From contig CANMOU010000002.1 in the NCBI GenBank assembly GCA_947499555.1, positions 631,001 to 695,000 of the forward strand: a DNA stretch of 64,000 nt, written 5' to 3'. The notes beneath the pieces were generated by a model that was not told the DNA's origin, ran no database searches, and was given only the letters and a program-made list of their open reading frames with translations. The translations under genes were made by a program, and so were the position numbers. This DNA comes from an uncultured Roseovarius sp. (GTDB lineage: Bacteria; Pseudomonadota; Alphaproteobacteria; Rhodobacterales; Rhodobacteraceae). This document shows positions 16,504-25,300 of this stretch, piece by piece (within the stretch, counting starts at the first letter, position 1; each line of letters begins with the position of its first letter).

Positions 16504-17679
16504 ATGACATGGGATGCGATCATATTGGGGGCAGGCGGTGCCGGGCTTTTGGCGGCGGCGACGGCAGGCCAGGCCGGAGCAAAGGTCTTGTTGCTCGATC
16601 ACGCTGAAAAGCCGGGCAAGAAGATCCTGATTTCTGGCGGCGGGCGGTGCAACTTTACCAATACGGGCTGCGAGGCCAGTTGTTTTCTGTCTGAAAACCC
16701 GCATTTTGCCAAATCCGCACTGAGCCGGTTCACCCAGTGGGATTTTCTGGCGCTGATCGAGAAACATGGCATTGCCTGGCACGAGAAGACCCTGGGGCAG
16801 CTTTTCTGCGATGGTTCCGCACGGCAGGTGGTCGCGATGCTGCTGGATGAATGCGCCAAGGGTCAGGTAGACGTTCGGTTGTCCACCTCGATTGGCGAGA
16901 TCGCGCATCGCGACGGGGCGTTTCACGTGGCAGGTGAAGTTGCGCGCAATCTGGTGATTGCCACAGGCGGGCCATCCATTCCCAAGATGGGGGCGACGGG
17001 CGTCGCCTATGATATCGCGGCGCAGTTTGACGTGCCGGTTGTGACACCGCGCCCAGCACTGGTGCCATTCACGCTGGGCGAAGAAGATCAGGCCTTCAAG
17101 GACATCGCCGGTGTTGCTGTTCCCTCTGTTGCGGGGGTTGCGGGGGTGATCTTCGAAGAGGCGTCTTTGTTCACGCATCGCGGTTTGTCAGGTCCTGCGA
17201 TCCTGCAGATTTCGTCCTACTGGTCCGAGGGTCAGCCGATTTGGATCAACATCCTCAAAGACGCCCCGGCGCATCTGAAAGAGGCCAAGCGCCGGATGCC
17301 TCGCGCACATCTGAAGGCTGCTCTGGCCGAGCACCTGCCAAAGCGTCTGGCCGATGCATTGCACGAGGTGTTTGGGATCACCAGAGAACTGGCCAATGTG
17401 CCGGACAGTGACCTGATGGCGGTGGCGGACCGGTTGACCAGGTTGGAGTTTCAACCCACAGGGACGGAAGGATATGCCAAGGCCGAAGTGACAGCAGGCG
17501 GCATAGATACCAATGCCTTGTCCTCCAAGACCATGGAGGTCAAGGCGGTGCCTGGCCTGTTTGGCATCGGTGAGGCCGTGGATGTCACCGGTTGGCTGGG
17601 AGGATACAATTTTCAGTGGGCCTGGTCGTCGGCAGTGGCGGCGGGCCGTGAAATCGGTGACCGGGCACAGCGCGGCTGA
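16504..17679 (+). CDS. NAD(P)/FAD-dependent oxidoreductase, HI0933/BaiN family
   Basis: A 391-residue flavoprotein with an N-terminal FAD-binding GAGGAG (9-14), the family-typical PGKKILISGGGRCNFTN block, an internal ATGGPSIPKMGATG and a C-terminal FGIGEAVDVTGWLGGYNFQWAWSSA motif. These are the hallmarks of the HI0933/BaiN/RdsA family of predicted flavin dehydrogenases. The physiological substrate of most members is not known. It ends a plus-strand run and faces ctpA, with a hairpin between them. Confidence 0.88.
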   Translation: MTWDAIILGAGGAGLLAAATAGQAGAKVLLLDHAEKPGKKILISGGGRCNFTNTGCEASCFLSENPHFAKSALSRFTQWDFLALIEKHGIAWHEKTLGQLFCDGSARQVVAMLLDECAKGQVDVRLSTSIGEIAHRDGAFHVAGEVARNLVIATGGPSIPKMGATGVAYDIAAQFDVPVVTPRPALVPFTLGEEDQAFKDIAGVAVPSVAGVAGVIFEEASLFTHRGLSGPAILQISSYWSEGQPIWINILKDAPAHLKEAKRRMPRAHLKAALAEHLPKRLADALHEVFGITRELANVPDSDLMAVADRLTRLEFQPTGTEGYAKAEVTAGGIDTNALSSKTMEVKAVPGLFGIGEAVDVTGWLGGYNFQWAWSSAVAAGREIGDRAQRG

Positions 17680-17683
17680 CGCG

Positions 17684-17711
17684 AAAAAGGCCGCAGGATA
17701 CTCCCGCAGCC
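17684..17711 (-). terminator. Terminator of the ctpA operon (minus strand)
   Basis: Read on the minus strand, the hairpin arms GGCTGCGGG and CCTGCGGCC (two G-U pairs) are separated by AGTAT and followed by TTTTTCG. It lies between two convergent genes and may work in both directions. Confidence 0.7.
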
Positions 17712-17736
17712 CTTGCTTTTCTGTTTAGAGCCCGAG

Positions 17737-19071
17737 TTACTGCTCTGGGCCCAGCGCTGAGAGGCCTTTTAGGATGTCGATGGCATAGGCCAGCTGGTAA
17801 TCCTCTTCGCGCAACTTGGCGACTTCTTCGGCCTTGGCGCGCTCCTCTTCGATCTGGCGAATTTCGTCTTCGCTTAGGCTATCATTGCCCAAGCTGCCAC
17901 GCAGATCGGCTTCGGAACGTGTGCGGCGGTTTGCATCTTCTTCCTCGTCTTCGGTTTGGCGGCTACGCGGTTGTTCAACCACGATATCGGGGCTGACGCC
18001 TAGAGCCTGAATGGAGCGACCCGAGGGTGTGTAATAGCGTGCCGTTGTCAGGCGCATCGCACCGTCGCCACGCAGGGGCATCACCGTTTGGACCGATCCT
18101 TTGCCAAAACTTTTGGTGCCCACAACCACTGCGCGCCGATGGTCCTGCAGAGCCCCGGCTACAATCTCAGAGGCACTCGCAGACCCACCATTGATCAGCA
18201 CAACAATCGGTTTGCCCTCGGCCAGATCGCCTGGCGTGGCGTTGAAACGCTCGCCATCTTCGGGGTTGCGGCCCCGCGTGCTGACGATCTCGCCTTTCTC
18301 AAGAAAGGCGTCTGACACCTTGATCGCTTGCGTCAACAGGCCACCGGGATTGTTCCTCAGATCAAGAACAATGCCACTGACATTATCGTCGCCACCAGCC
18401 TCGTCGATCTGCTCAGCCAATCCGGACTCAAGGTTCTTGTAGGTTTGGTCGTTGAAGGTTGTCACGCGCAAGACCACGGTGTTGCGTTCGGTCCGGGCCC
18501 GCACCGCAGTAAGTTTGATCGTATCGCGGATGATCGAGACGTCAAACGGCTCTGTCTCCCCTTCCCGCACAACCGTGATGATGATCTCGCTTCCGACGGG
18601 GCCACGCATCAGTTCGACGGCCTCGTTCAGGTTCAGGCCCAGGACGCTTTCGCCATCCACATGTGTGATGAAGTCGCCCGCTTCGATCCCGGCACTTTCA
18701 GCAGGCGTGCCATCAATCGGCGAGACCACTTTCACAAAACCTTCTTCAAGCGTGACCTCGATGCCAAGCCCGCCAAATTCGCCACGTGTCTGCACGCGCA
18801 TATCTGCGGCATCATCTGGGCTGAGATAGCTGGAATGTGGGTCAAGCGATGTCAGCATGCCGTTGATCGCTGCTTCGATCAGGTCGCTTTCATCCACTTC
18901 CTCGACATATTGTGCGCGGATGCGCTCAAAAATATCGCCAAACAGGTCAAGCTGCTCGTAAACATTTGTTGTTTTTGCCGCTTCCTGTGCCAGAAGTGGC
19001 GCGGCCACCTGGGTTGTCACGACGCCTCCGGTGAGGCAGCCGACAGCCGCGGCCAAAAAGAATTTCTTCAT
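17737..19071 (-). CDS. ctpA: C-terminal processing peptidase, S41 family (CtpA)
   Basis: A 444-residue exported serine protease. It has a hydrophobic signal segment (1-28), a helical N-terminal cap, a PDZ domain at about 90-175 (FGGLGIEVTLEEGF, GTPAESAGIEAGD) and an S41 core with LRNNPGG. The catalytic Ser is in SASASE (Ser299 by comparison with Prc), with Lys324 in SFGKGSVQ. A charged tail after about 375 is typical of alphaproteobacterial members. It trims periplasmic or peptidoglycan-associated proteins from their C-termini. Its location just after the envC-like gene suggests joint work on cell-wall hydrolase control. Confidence 0.93.
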   Translation of the reverse strand: MKKFFLAAAVGCLTGGVVTTQVAAPLLAQEAAKTTNVYEQLDLFGDIFERIRAQYVEEVDESDLIEAAINGMLTSLDPHSSYLSPDDAADMRVQTRGEFGGLGIEVTLEEGFVKVVSPIDGTPAESAGIEAGDFITHVDGESVLGLNLNEAVELMRGPVGSEIIITVVREGETEPFDVSIIRDTIKLTAVRARTERNTVVLRVTTFNDQTYKNLESGLAEQIDEAGGDDNVSGIVLDLRNNPGGLLTQAIKVSDAFLEKGEIVSTRGRNPEDGERFNATPGDLAEGKPIVVLINGGSASASEIVAGALQDHRRAVVVGTKSFGKGSVQTVMPLRGDGAMRLTTARYYTPSGRSIQALGVSPDIVVEQPRSRQTEDEEEDANRRTRSEADLRGSLGNDSLSEDEIRQIEEERAKAEEVAKLREEDYQLAYAIDILKGLSALGPEQ

Positions 19072-19078
19072 CGCGTCT

Positions 19079-20212
19079 CTATCCTTCGTCAGTCAGGAAC
19101 CACGTCTCGGGATCGACGGGTGTGTTGTCTTCTCTTACTTCAATATAGAGGGTTTGACTTCGTTCGGCACCCGCGTCTTTGCCATTCTCGATCAACAGAG
19201 CGTCAGAACCTGTATCCGATCCGCCCATAAGGCCCACTGGGCTGCCGCCCGGCAAGACCTCGCCTGTTTCACCATAGACCACATCCAGCCCGGCGAAGAC
19301 CAGCAGAATTCCCGCCTCGGGCTCAAGAATAACCACATTGCCGAAATCAAGAAGTGGACCGCGGTACCGCAGTGTCGCCGGCGCTGGCAATGTGACAAGC
19401 GCATTGGGGCGCGTCGCCACAACAATTCCCGGTCTCGAAATCCCGGCAGCGTCGCGCTCACCGGCGCGGCGAAGAACCCGGCCGTCAACCGGCAGCGCCA
19501 GTTCCCCCTTTCGTTCGCTGATAGTCGGCAGGGATCCGGGCACCTCGTCCACGGCAATCCCGGCCAGACCGCTGGCAAAGCCATCAAGCGTCTCCGAAGA
19601 GGCCACCAGAAGGGCAGTCTTCACAGGGTCTTCGGAAAAGCGCCGGGGCAGATCAGTGCGGTTTGCAATTGCTTTGCTGAGCTCAGAGCGGGCAAGTTGC
19701 GCGCCCAAAAGACCCTCACGCAGGGTGTCAACGGCGCTTTCCTGCAATTGGCGCAGAACTGTGACTTCCTCCAGTTGTTCGCGCAATTCCTTGGCCTGCA
19801 GATCAAGGGCCGGGGCCACATCTGATAGGATCATGCCAGACCGAGCCGTGCCCACAGGCCCGGACGGATGCAGCAGGACAACCGGCCCCTTTGTCTGGCC
19901 GATACTTTGCAGCACACCGAGAAGCTGACCAATCTCTGCGTCGCGCGACCGAAGTTCGCGGGACAGGGTTTCTTCGCGAATGCTGGCGCGCCGCAAGCCT
20001 TCCCGCATGGCCTGTAGGCCGTCTTCATAGGCGTGGATCGTCTCGGTCAGCGCCTTGACGCGATTGCGGGCATTTTCGGCGTCATTCAGCATTGAAGACG
20101 CCCGCCCAAGACGGTCTGCAGCGTCTCTTGCCGCCTGGGCAGGTTCGGTTTCCGCAGACCCCGCGCTGGCGCTCAGAAGCGCTATGATCAGTCCTGCAAT
20201 CAATCGCCGCAT
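19079..20212 (-). CDS. Murein hydrolase activator, EnvC-like with degenerate LytM domain
   Basis: A 377-residue exported protein with a signal peptide (to about 19) and long coiled-coil stretches (about 25-100 and 135-190, rich in E/R/L heptads). The C-terminal M23/LytM-type domain spans about 250-370. The zinc ligands of active LytM peptidases (HxxxD and HxH) are not visible; the corresponding strand reads GNVVILEPEAGILLVFAGL. That matches EnvC, which activates amidases rather than cutting peptidoglycan. The gene overlaps gpmI by 13 bases at its start and precedes ctpA by seven bases, an arrangement I recognise from other alphaproteobacteria. Confidence 0.85.
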   Translation of the reverse strand: MRRLIAGLIIALLSASAGSAETEPAQAARDAADRLGRASSMLNDAENARNRVKALTETIHAYEDGLQAMREGLRRASIREETLSRELRSRDAEIGQLLGVLQSIGQTKGPVVLLHPSGPVGTARSGMILSDVAPALDLQAKELREQLEEVTVLRQLQESAVDTLREGLLGAQLARSELSKAIANRTDLPRRFSEDPVKTALLVASSETLDGFASGLAGIAVDEVPGSLPTISERKGELALPVDGRVLRRAGERDAAGISRPGIVVATRPNALVTLPAPATLRYRGPLLDFGNVVILEPEAGILLVFAGLDVVYGETGEVLPGGSPVGLMGGSDTGSDALLIENGKDAGAERSQTLYIEVREDNTPVDPETWFLTDEG

Positions 20213-21732
20213 ATCAATAGACTTTCGCCTGTCATTTCGGCTGGTTTCGGCAGGTTCATCAACTCCAGCACACTTGGTGCAAGATCACTTAGCCGACCGC
20301 CATCGCGGAGTGTTGTCCCGTCAGGCCCGCCTATCAGGATCACCGGCACAAGGTTGGTGGTATGGGCGGTGTGTGGCCCTCCGGTCAGAGGGTCGATCAT
20401 GGTTTCGCAATTGCCATGATCGGCCGTCACGATCATCGCGCCGCCGACCTCTTCAAGCGCCTCAAGCGCGCGGCCAAGTCCCTGGTCTACGGCCTCGCAG
20501 GCTTGGATGGCAGCATCCAGATCCCCTGTATGGCCAACCATATCAGGGTTAGCATAGTTGACGACGATCAGGTCGTATTGCGCCTTGATCGCGTTGACCA
20601 GATGGTCGGTGACTTCCGGGGCCGACATTTCGGGCTGCATGTCATAGGTCTCGACCTTGGGCGACGGCGCCACATACCGGTCTTCACCCTCTTCCGCGGT
20701 CTCGCGCCCGCCTGCAAGAAAGAATGTCACATGCGGGTATTTCTCGGTTTCGGCTGTGTGAAACTGCCGCTTGCCATGTTTGGCCACCCAGGAGCTGAGC
20801 GTGTTGACCGGCTGTTCATCGGGAAAGATACAATCCATGTATTCGCTGTGGCCGCGCGAATACTCGGTGAACCCGCTGACCGCAGCAAACTTCGGACGTT
20901 TCCCCGTATCAAAAGCGTCAAAACCCGGATCGGCGAAGGCGGCAAGGATCATGCGCGCCCGATCAGCACGGAAATTCAGGCACAAAAGCCCGTCACCATC
21001 CGTCATCCCTGCATAGTCGCCCAGGACGCGTGGTTTGATAAATTCGTCGGTTCGCCCCTTGGCATAGGCGTCATCAATGCCTTGCGCTGCAGATCCGGCG
21101 GTATAGCCACGGGCATTGGCCAGCGCATCATAGGCCAGCTCGACCCGGTCCCAACGATTGTCACGGTCCATGGCGTAATAACGCCCGGAAACCGTTGCGA
21201 TACGCGCGCCCATCGGCAGCGCGGCGCGCAACGCTTCGAGGTATATCTTGGCAGAAGTCGGTGCCACATCACGCCCATCTGTAAAGGCATGCAGCGCGAC
21301 GGGTATGCCATGCGAGGTCAGCGCGTTGGCCGTGGCAATCATGTGCCCGATATGAGAGTGGACACCGCCATCTGACAGAACGCCCAGAACATGCGCGGTC
21401 CCGCCCGATACTTTCATCTTTTCAACAAACCGAAGAATGCCGGGCAGCTCGCCGAAAGTGCCTGTCTCGATCGCGCGGTCTATGCGGCGCAGATCCATTT
21501 CGATGACGCGGCCTGCACCGATATTGAGATGCCCCACTTCGGAATTGCCCATCTGTCCGTCAGGCAGGCCCACATCAAGCCCATGGGTGCGAAGCGTCGC
21601 ATTCGGGCAGGTGGCCATAAGCCGGTCCATATTGGGGGTGTTGGCCAAAGCCGGCGCGTTGGCCTCGCGCTCTTCGCGCAGGCCCCAGCCGTCGAGAATA
21701 CACAACACAACGGGTTTGGGCGTGCTCATCAC
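20200..21732 (-). CDS. gpmI: 2,3-bisphosphoglycerate-independent phosphoglycerate mutase
   Basis: A 510-residue enzyme of the alkaline-phosphatase superfamily with the metal ligand Asp14 (LDGWGLRE), the phosphoserine nucleophile Ser64 (MGNSEVGHLNIGAGR), and metal-binding blocks VNYANPDMVGHTG and VTADHGNCE. It interconverts 3- and 2-phosphoglycerate in glycolysis and gluconeogenesis using manganese. Length and all active-site blocks are normal. It heads a minus-strand run gpmI, envC-like, ctpA with overlapping genes, so envelope genes may be expressed together with a glycolytic enzyme. Confidence 0.97.
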   Translation of the reverse strand: MMSTPKPVVLCILDGWGLREEREANAPALANTPNMDRLMATCPNATLRTHGLDVGLPDGQMGNSEVGHLNIGAGRVIEMDLRRIDRAIETGTFGELPGILRFVEKMKVSGGTAHVLGVLSDGGVHSHIGHMIATANALTSHGIPVALHAFTDGRDVAPTSAKIYLEALRAALPMGARIATVSGRYYAMDRDNRWDRVELAYDALANARGYTAGSAAQGIDDAYAKGRTDEFIKPRVLGDYAGMTDGDGLLCLNFRADRARMILAAFADPGFDAFDTGKRPKFAAVSGFTEYSRGHSEYMDCIFPDEQPVNTLSSWVAKHGKRQFHTAETEKYPHVTFFLAGGRETAEEGEDRYVAPSPKVETYDMQPEMSAPEVTDHLVNAIKAQYDLIVVNYANPDMVGHTGDLDAAIQACEAVDQGLGRALEALEEVGGAMIVTADHGNCETMIDPLTGGPHTAHTTNLVPVILIGGPDGTTLRDGGRLSDLAPSVLELMNLPKPAEMTGESLLICGD

Positions 21733-21803
21733 TACTCCTGCCTCATGGCCAGCGTTCTAGCCCGTCTTGCGTCTTTCGTGAACCAGTTTTTACAGGTCAG
21801 GCG

Positions 21804-21842
21804 CCCGCGCCTCCGGCGGGGATATTTGGGGCAAGAAGAAAG
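21804..21842. repeat. Roseobacter-type intergenic hairpin/GATATTT module
   Basis: A GC-rich hairpin (CCCGC ... GCGGG, 21804-21820) is followed by GATATTTGGGGCAAG and a GAAAG tail. The module at 841-898 has the same order of parts (GC hairpin, (A)TATTT, GG, purine-rich GAAAG). Here it lies between rlmH and gpmI, and its orientation relative to transcription is reversed compared with the first copy. Confidence 0.55.
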
Positions 21843-21880
21843 AAAAGGCGATGGCTTCTTTCTTGTTTCAGATACCCATT

Positions 21881-22351
21881 TCAGACGCGATGGTAAGGCG
21901 CGCCCGCCAGAATGGAGGCGGCACGGTAAAGCTGTTCGCTCAGCATCACGCGTGCCAGCATGTGAGGCCAGACCATCTTGCCAAAAGACAGCGCGAAATC
22001 CGCGTCCTGTCGCAGGCCTGGATCAAGCCCGTCGGCGCCACCAATCACAAAGGTGAGGTCGGCCTGCCCATCATCCCGCCAGCGACCCAAGGATTTGGCA
22101 AATTCCGGTGAGGCCATGACAGTGCCGCGCTCATCAAGAATGGCAAGCTTGGACCCGCCGGGCAGAACGCGGCGCAAAAGCGCGGCTTCGGCTTTCATGC
22201 CGCCGCCTTTCTTGTCCTCGACTTCGTGAAGCGTGACAGGGCCAAGCCCAAGCGGGCGGCCCGCTCTTTCAAAACGGGTGATGTAATCGTCGATCAATGC
22301 GCGTTCCGGGCCTTGTCGCAATCGTCCCACCGCGCAGATATGGATGCGCAT
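21881..22351 (-). CDS. rlmH: 23S rRNA (pseudouridine1915-N3)-methyltransferase
   Basis: A 156-residue SPOUT-class methyltransferase. The C-terminal knot shows VIGGADGLDP and the family tail FGKMVWPHMLARVMLSEQLYRA ending in PYHR. It methylates pseudouridine 1915 in helix 69 of 23S rRNA on assembled ribosomes using S-adenosylmethionine. The start codon directly abuts the rsfS stop, so the two ribosome-associated genes are co-transcribed and probably translationally coupled. Confidence 0.96.
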   Translation of the reverse strand: MRIHICAVGRLRQGPERALIDDYITRFERAGRPLGLGPVTLHEVEDKKGGGMKAEAALLRRVLPGGSKLAILDERGTVMASPEFAKSLGRWRDDGQADLTFVIGGADGLDPGLRQDADFALSFGKMVWPHMLARVMLSEQLYRAASILAGAPYHRV

Positions 22352-22816
22352 TCAGCTTTCTGCAGCCGTCGCCTTTTCGCCAGGCAACCACATCTTTTCG
22401 AGCTGGTAAAATTCGCGCACCTCGGGGCGGAAGATGTGAACAATCACGTCGCCCGTGTCGATCAGAACCCAGTCTCCGGCGTCTTTGCCTTCAACCTTGG
22501 TCAGCACGCCAAGATCCGATTTGAGCCGTTCGGCCAGTTTCTCCGAGATCGCCGTGACTTGACGTGTGGACCGGCCCGAGCAGATGACCATGAAATCGCC
22601 AATGGCGGATTTTCCGCGCAGATCGATCTGCACGATATCTTCTGCCTTGTCTTCGCTCAGAGAGGTGAGAATGCGCTCCAGCTGCATTTCGCTGTTTGCG
22701 ATTATCTTGGGCGCCGTCACAGCCGCGCCCAAACCTGCGGCCTGCGCCGCATTAACTGTAAGAGACAGGACATTGTCCTCCTTCTTTGCACGCCGATCTG
22801 CCCCGGCGCCGGGCAC
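22352..22816 (-). CDS. rsfS: Ribosome silencing factor RsfS
   Basis: The conserved RsfS domain is clear (LSEDKAEDIVQIDLRGKS, ICSGRSTRQV, DWVLIDTGDVIVHIF, FYQLEKMW). It binds uL14 and blocks subunit joining during starvation. The start is unclear. The longest frame begins at a GTG at 22816 without a ribosome-binding site, while the family usually starts close to the Met at 22687. The strong GGAGG at about 22776-22780 precedes an ATG in another frame that encodes an 18-residue peptide whose TGA overlaps an in-frame GTG of rsfS. True translation may begin at that GTG or at 22687. It is followed at once by rlmH. Confidence 0.9.
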   Translation of the reverse strand: MPGAGADRRAKKEDNVLSLTVNAAQAAGLGAAVTAPKIIANSEMQLERILTSLSEDKAEDIVQIDLRGKSAIGDFMVICSGRSTRQVTAISEKLAERLKSDLGVLTKVEGKDAGDWVLIDTGDVIVHIFRPEVREFYQLEKMWLPGEKATAAES

Positions 22817-22881
22817 AATTCAAAGGTAACAATGGAAAAGTGACTTTTCAATGACACGATCAGACATAGGCTGAGTTGTGA

Positions 22882-24267
22882 TCAAGGAGCGACAGGCGAT
22901 GTGTCGAGCTGATCCAGAAGGCGAACTTCCCGTTGCGGGAATGGAATGGAAATGCCGTTCTCCTGAAAGGCATCCCAAAGTGCAAGATAGACGTTGCCAC
23001 GAATATTGGTGAGCCCGCCGGTCGGGTCGCTGATCCAGAAGCGCAGGATATAGTCCACGCTGCTGTCACCAAAACCCACGATGTGACAGACCGGCGCCTT
23101 GAAGGCGAGGACTCGTTCGACGCCTTTGGCGGCCTCAATCGCGATGCGCCGCACCTTATGCGGGTCATCGCCATAGGCAGTGCCAAAATAGATATCGAGC
23201 CGTACGAAATCATTGGAGTGAGACCAGTTCACCACCTGGCCGGTAATGAGGTCCTCGTTAGGAATAAGATACTCGCGCCCATCCCGTGTCACCACGCTCA
23301 CGTAGCGTGCGCCAAGCGAATTGATCCAACCGAACGTGTCCCCAAGACTGATCACATCCCCAGGCTTGATGGATTTATCAAGCAGGATGATGACACCGGA
23401 AACGAGGTTAGACACCACCTTCTGCAGGCCAAAGCCAAGACCCACGCCAATGGCACCTGACAATACCGCCAGCCCGGTAAGATCGACGCCAACCGCCTTC
23501 AGCCCGATAAAGAAGGCCGCGCCATATAGCAGAACCTGCAGGAACTTGACCGCCAGGACCTGCATGGAGGGCGAGATATCCTTGTTGTTCTTGATCCTTG
23601 AGGCCGAGGTGGTTGAGATAAACCGGGCAAGGAACATCAATGTTGCGATGACAACGATCGCCTGCAGCACGACCCAAAGAGAAAGCCGGACACCGCCCAG
23701 TTCAAGCGCCGCACTGTCAAGAAGCGTGCGGACTTCATCTGACAGGTCGAGAATGACGACTGTCGCCCAGGCCCAGCCCAGATATCGCACCACGCCGCGG
23801 ACAAAGGCATTGCCGATAAGCCGTGTGACGATGGCAATCACAAGCCAGGCACTGGCAAGACCGGCGATGATGCCAAGGATATAGGACCGGCTCGGCCAGG
23901 TCATTTCCTGCATGGTCCAGACCGCCGGCCAGATCAGGACGACAAAGAAAATATGGGTCAGGCGTCTGTGCAGAAGCACAAGAAACCGCATGCGCCATTT
24001 TGGCCAGCCTTCGCGCGTCCGCATCCACTCGTGCAGACGGGGGCCAAAGAACCGGGACATGCAGAAGGCTAGAATTAGAAGACCGGCAGCTATCCCAATC
24101 TGGTAGGCATTCCAAGGTCTTATAAGGCCCTGAACGAAATCAATACCTTGCGACCAGAGGCTCAGAGCGACATCTCTGGCTTCTTCGACGCCAGCGGGCT
24201 CGGCAGCTTGTGTTGTCGCGCCTTCGGCGTCTGTTGCACCTGTTTCTGGCGTGGCGTCTTCTTCCAT
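22882..24267 (-). CDS. Mechanosensitive ion channel, MscS family
   Basis: A 461-residue inner-membrane protein. A short acidic N-terminus is followed by about five hydrophobic segments, then the MscS pore helix region (VGLGFGLQKVVSNLVSGVIILLDKSIKPGD, about 275-305) and the beta and alpha/beta cytoplasmic cage (ISLGDTFGWINSLGARYVSVVTRDGREYLIPN). The glycine/alanine spacing of the pore helix is retained. It would open under membrane tension to release solutes after osmotic downshift. It is a single gene, divergent from the HDAC-family gene. Confidence 0.93.
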   Translation of the reverse strand: MEEDATPETGATDAEGATTQAAEPAGVEEARDVALSLWSQGIDFVQGLIRPWNAYQIGIAAGLLILAFCMSRFFGPRLHEWMRTREGWPKWRMRFLVLLHRRLTHIFFVVLIWPAVWTMQEMTWPSRSYILGIIAGLASAWLVIAIVTRLIGNAFVRGVVRYLGWAWATVVILDLSDEVRTLLDSAALELGGVRLSLWVVLQAIVVIATLMFLARFISTTSASRIKNNKDISPSMQVLAVKFLQVLLYGAAFFIGLKAVGVDLTGLAVLSGAIGVGLGFGLQKVVSNLVSGVIILLDKSIKPGDVISLGDTFGWINSLGARYVSVVTRDGREYLIPNEDLITGQVVNWSHSNDFVRLDIYFGTAYGDDPHKVRRIAIEAAKGVERVLAFKAPVCHIVGFGDSSVDYILRFWISDPTGGLTNIRGNVYLALWDAFQENGISIPFPQREVRLLDQLDTSPVAP

Positions 24268-24369
24268 GCGTCACCTTTGCATGCAGCGTGCACTGGAACA
24301 AGGCGGCACTGGACAGCGGGCAACAAACCGATAGGCTACCGCCTGAAATGAGCCAGAGTTAGACCGATC

Positions 24370-25296
24370 ATGAGCACCGCCTTGATTTCCCATGACAGCA
24401 GCCTGTCGCATATCACGCCCGATGGTCACCCTGAACGAGTGGCGCGTCTGGAACATCTTTTACCCGCACTCAAGGACAAGGATTTGCTGCGGGTGGAGGC
24501 CCCGGAAGCCTTAGATGACGATCTGCGATTGTGCCATCCGCAGGGCTACATCGACATGATCCGCGCTGCGGGGCCATCTTCTGGCTTTTCCCAACTTGAT
24601 GCCGATACGTGGATGTCACCGGGATCGCTCCAAGCTGCGCTGCATGCCGCCGGTGGGGCGCTAAAGGCGGTGGATATGGTTCTGACCGGTGAGGCGCGCA
24701 ATGCGTTCGTTGCCATGCGTCCGCCGGGGCACCATGCCGAGACGCAGACACCGATGGGGTTTTGTTTCTTCGGAAATGTCGCGATTGCCGCGAAACATGC
24801 GTTGGAACGCCATGGTTTGGCGCGGGTGGCGGTTGTCGATTTCGATGTCCACCATGGCAATGGCACCCAGGACCTGCTGCGATCAGAGCCAAGAACGCTG
24901 TTTGTTTCGTCACACCAGATGCCGCTCTGGCCGGGCTCGGGAGCGGCCAGTGAAACCGGCGATCACAACAACGTCCTGAACATTCCGCTGGCACCCGGCA
25001 CCGGTGGTTCAGGCTTCCGGCAGGCCTATGAGGGGGCTGTATTCCCCGCGCTCGAGGCCTTTGAGCCAGAGCTGCTTATCATCTCGGCAGGGTTTGATGC
25101 GCATGCTGATGATCCTTTGGCCAATCTGAATTTCCTTGAAGAGGATTTTGCCTGGGTCACCCGAAAACTTTGTGAAATTGCCAAATCACATGCGGATGGG
25201 CGGGTCGTCTCTTGCCTTGAAGGTGGCTATGACTTGCGGGCCTTGTCGGCAAGCGCCGCTGTTCACGTGGATGAGTTGATCGCGGCTGCAGGCTAG
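24370..25296 (+). CDS. Histone-deacetylase family protein (acetylpolyamine amidohydrolase-like)
   Basis: A 308-residue class II HDAC-fold enzyme. The catalytic His pair is at 121-122 (RPPGHHAE), the zinc ligands Asp159 and His161 are in VDFDVHHGNGT, the third ligand lies in SAGFDAHADDPL, and the Gly-rich CLEGGYD loop is near the end. Bacterial members deacetylate polyamines or other small acetylamides. The gene lies next to the divergent tmo operon regulator and may be involved in amine metabolism, but that is inference from position only. Confidence 0.9.
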   Translation: MSTALISHDSSLSHITPDGHPERVARLEHLLPALKDKDLLRVEAPEALDDDLRLCHPQGYIDMIRAAGPSSGFSQLDADTWMSPGSLQAALHAAGGALKAVDMVLTGEARNAFVAMRPPGHHAETQTPMGFCFFGNVAIAAKHALERHGLARVAVVDFDVHHGNGTQDLLRSEPRTLFVSSHQMPLWPGSGAASETGDHNNVLNIPLAPGTGGSGFRQAYEGAVFPALEAFEPELLIISAGFDAHADDPLANLNFLEEDFAWVTRKLCEIAKSHADGRVVSCLEGGYDLRALSASAAVHVDELIAAAG

Positions 25297-25300
25297 GCAG

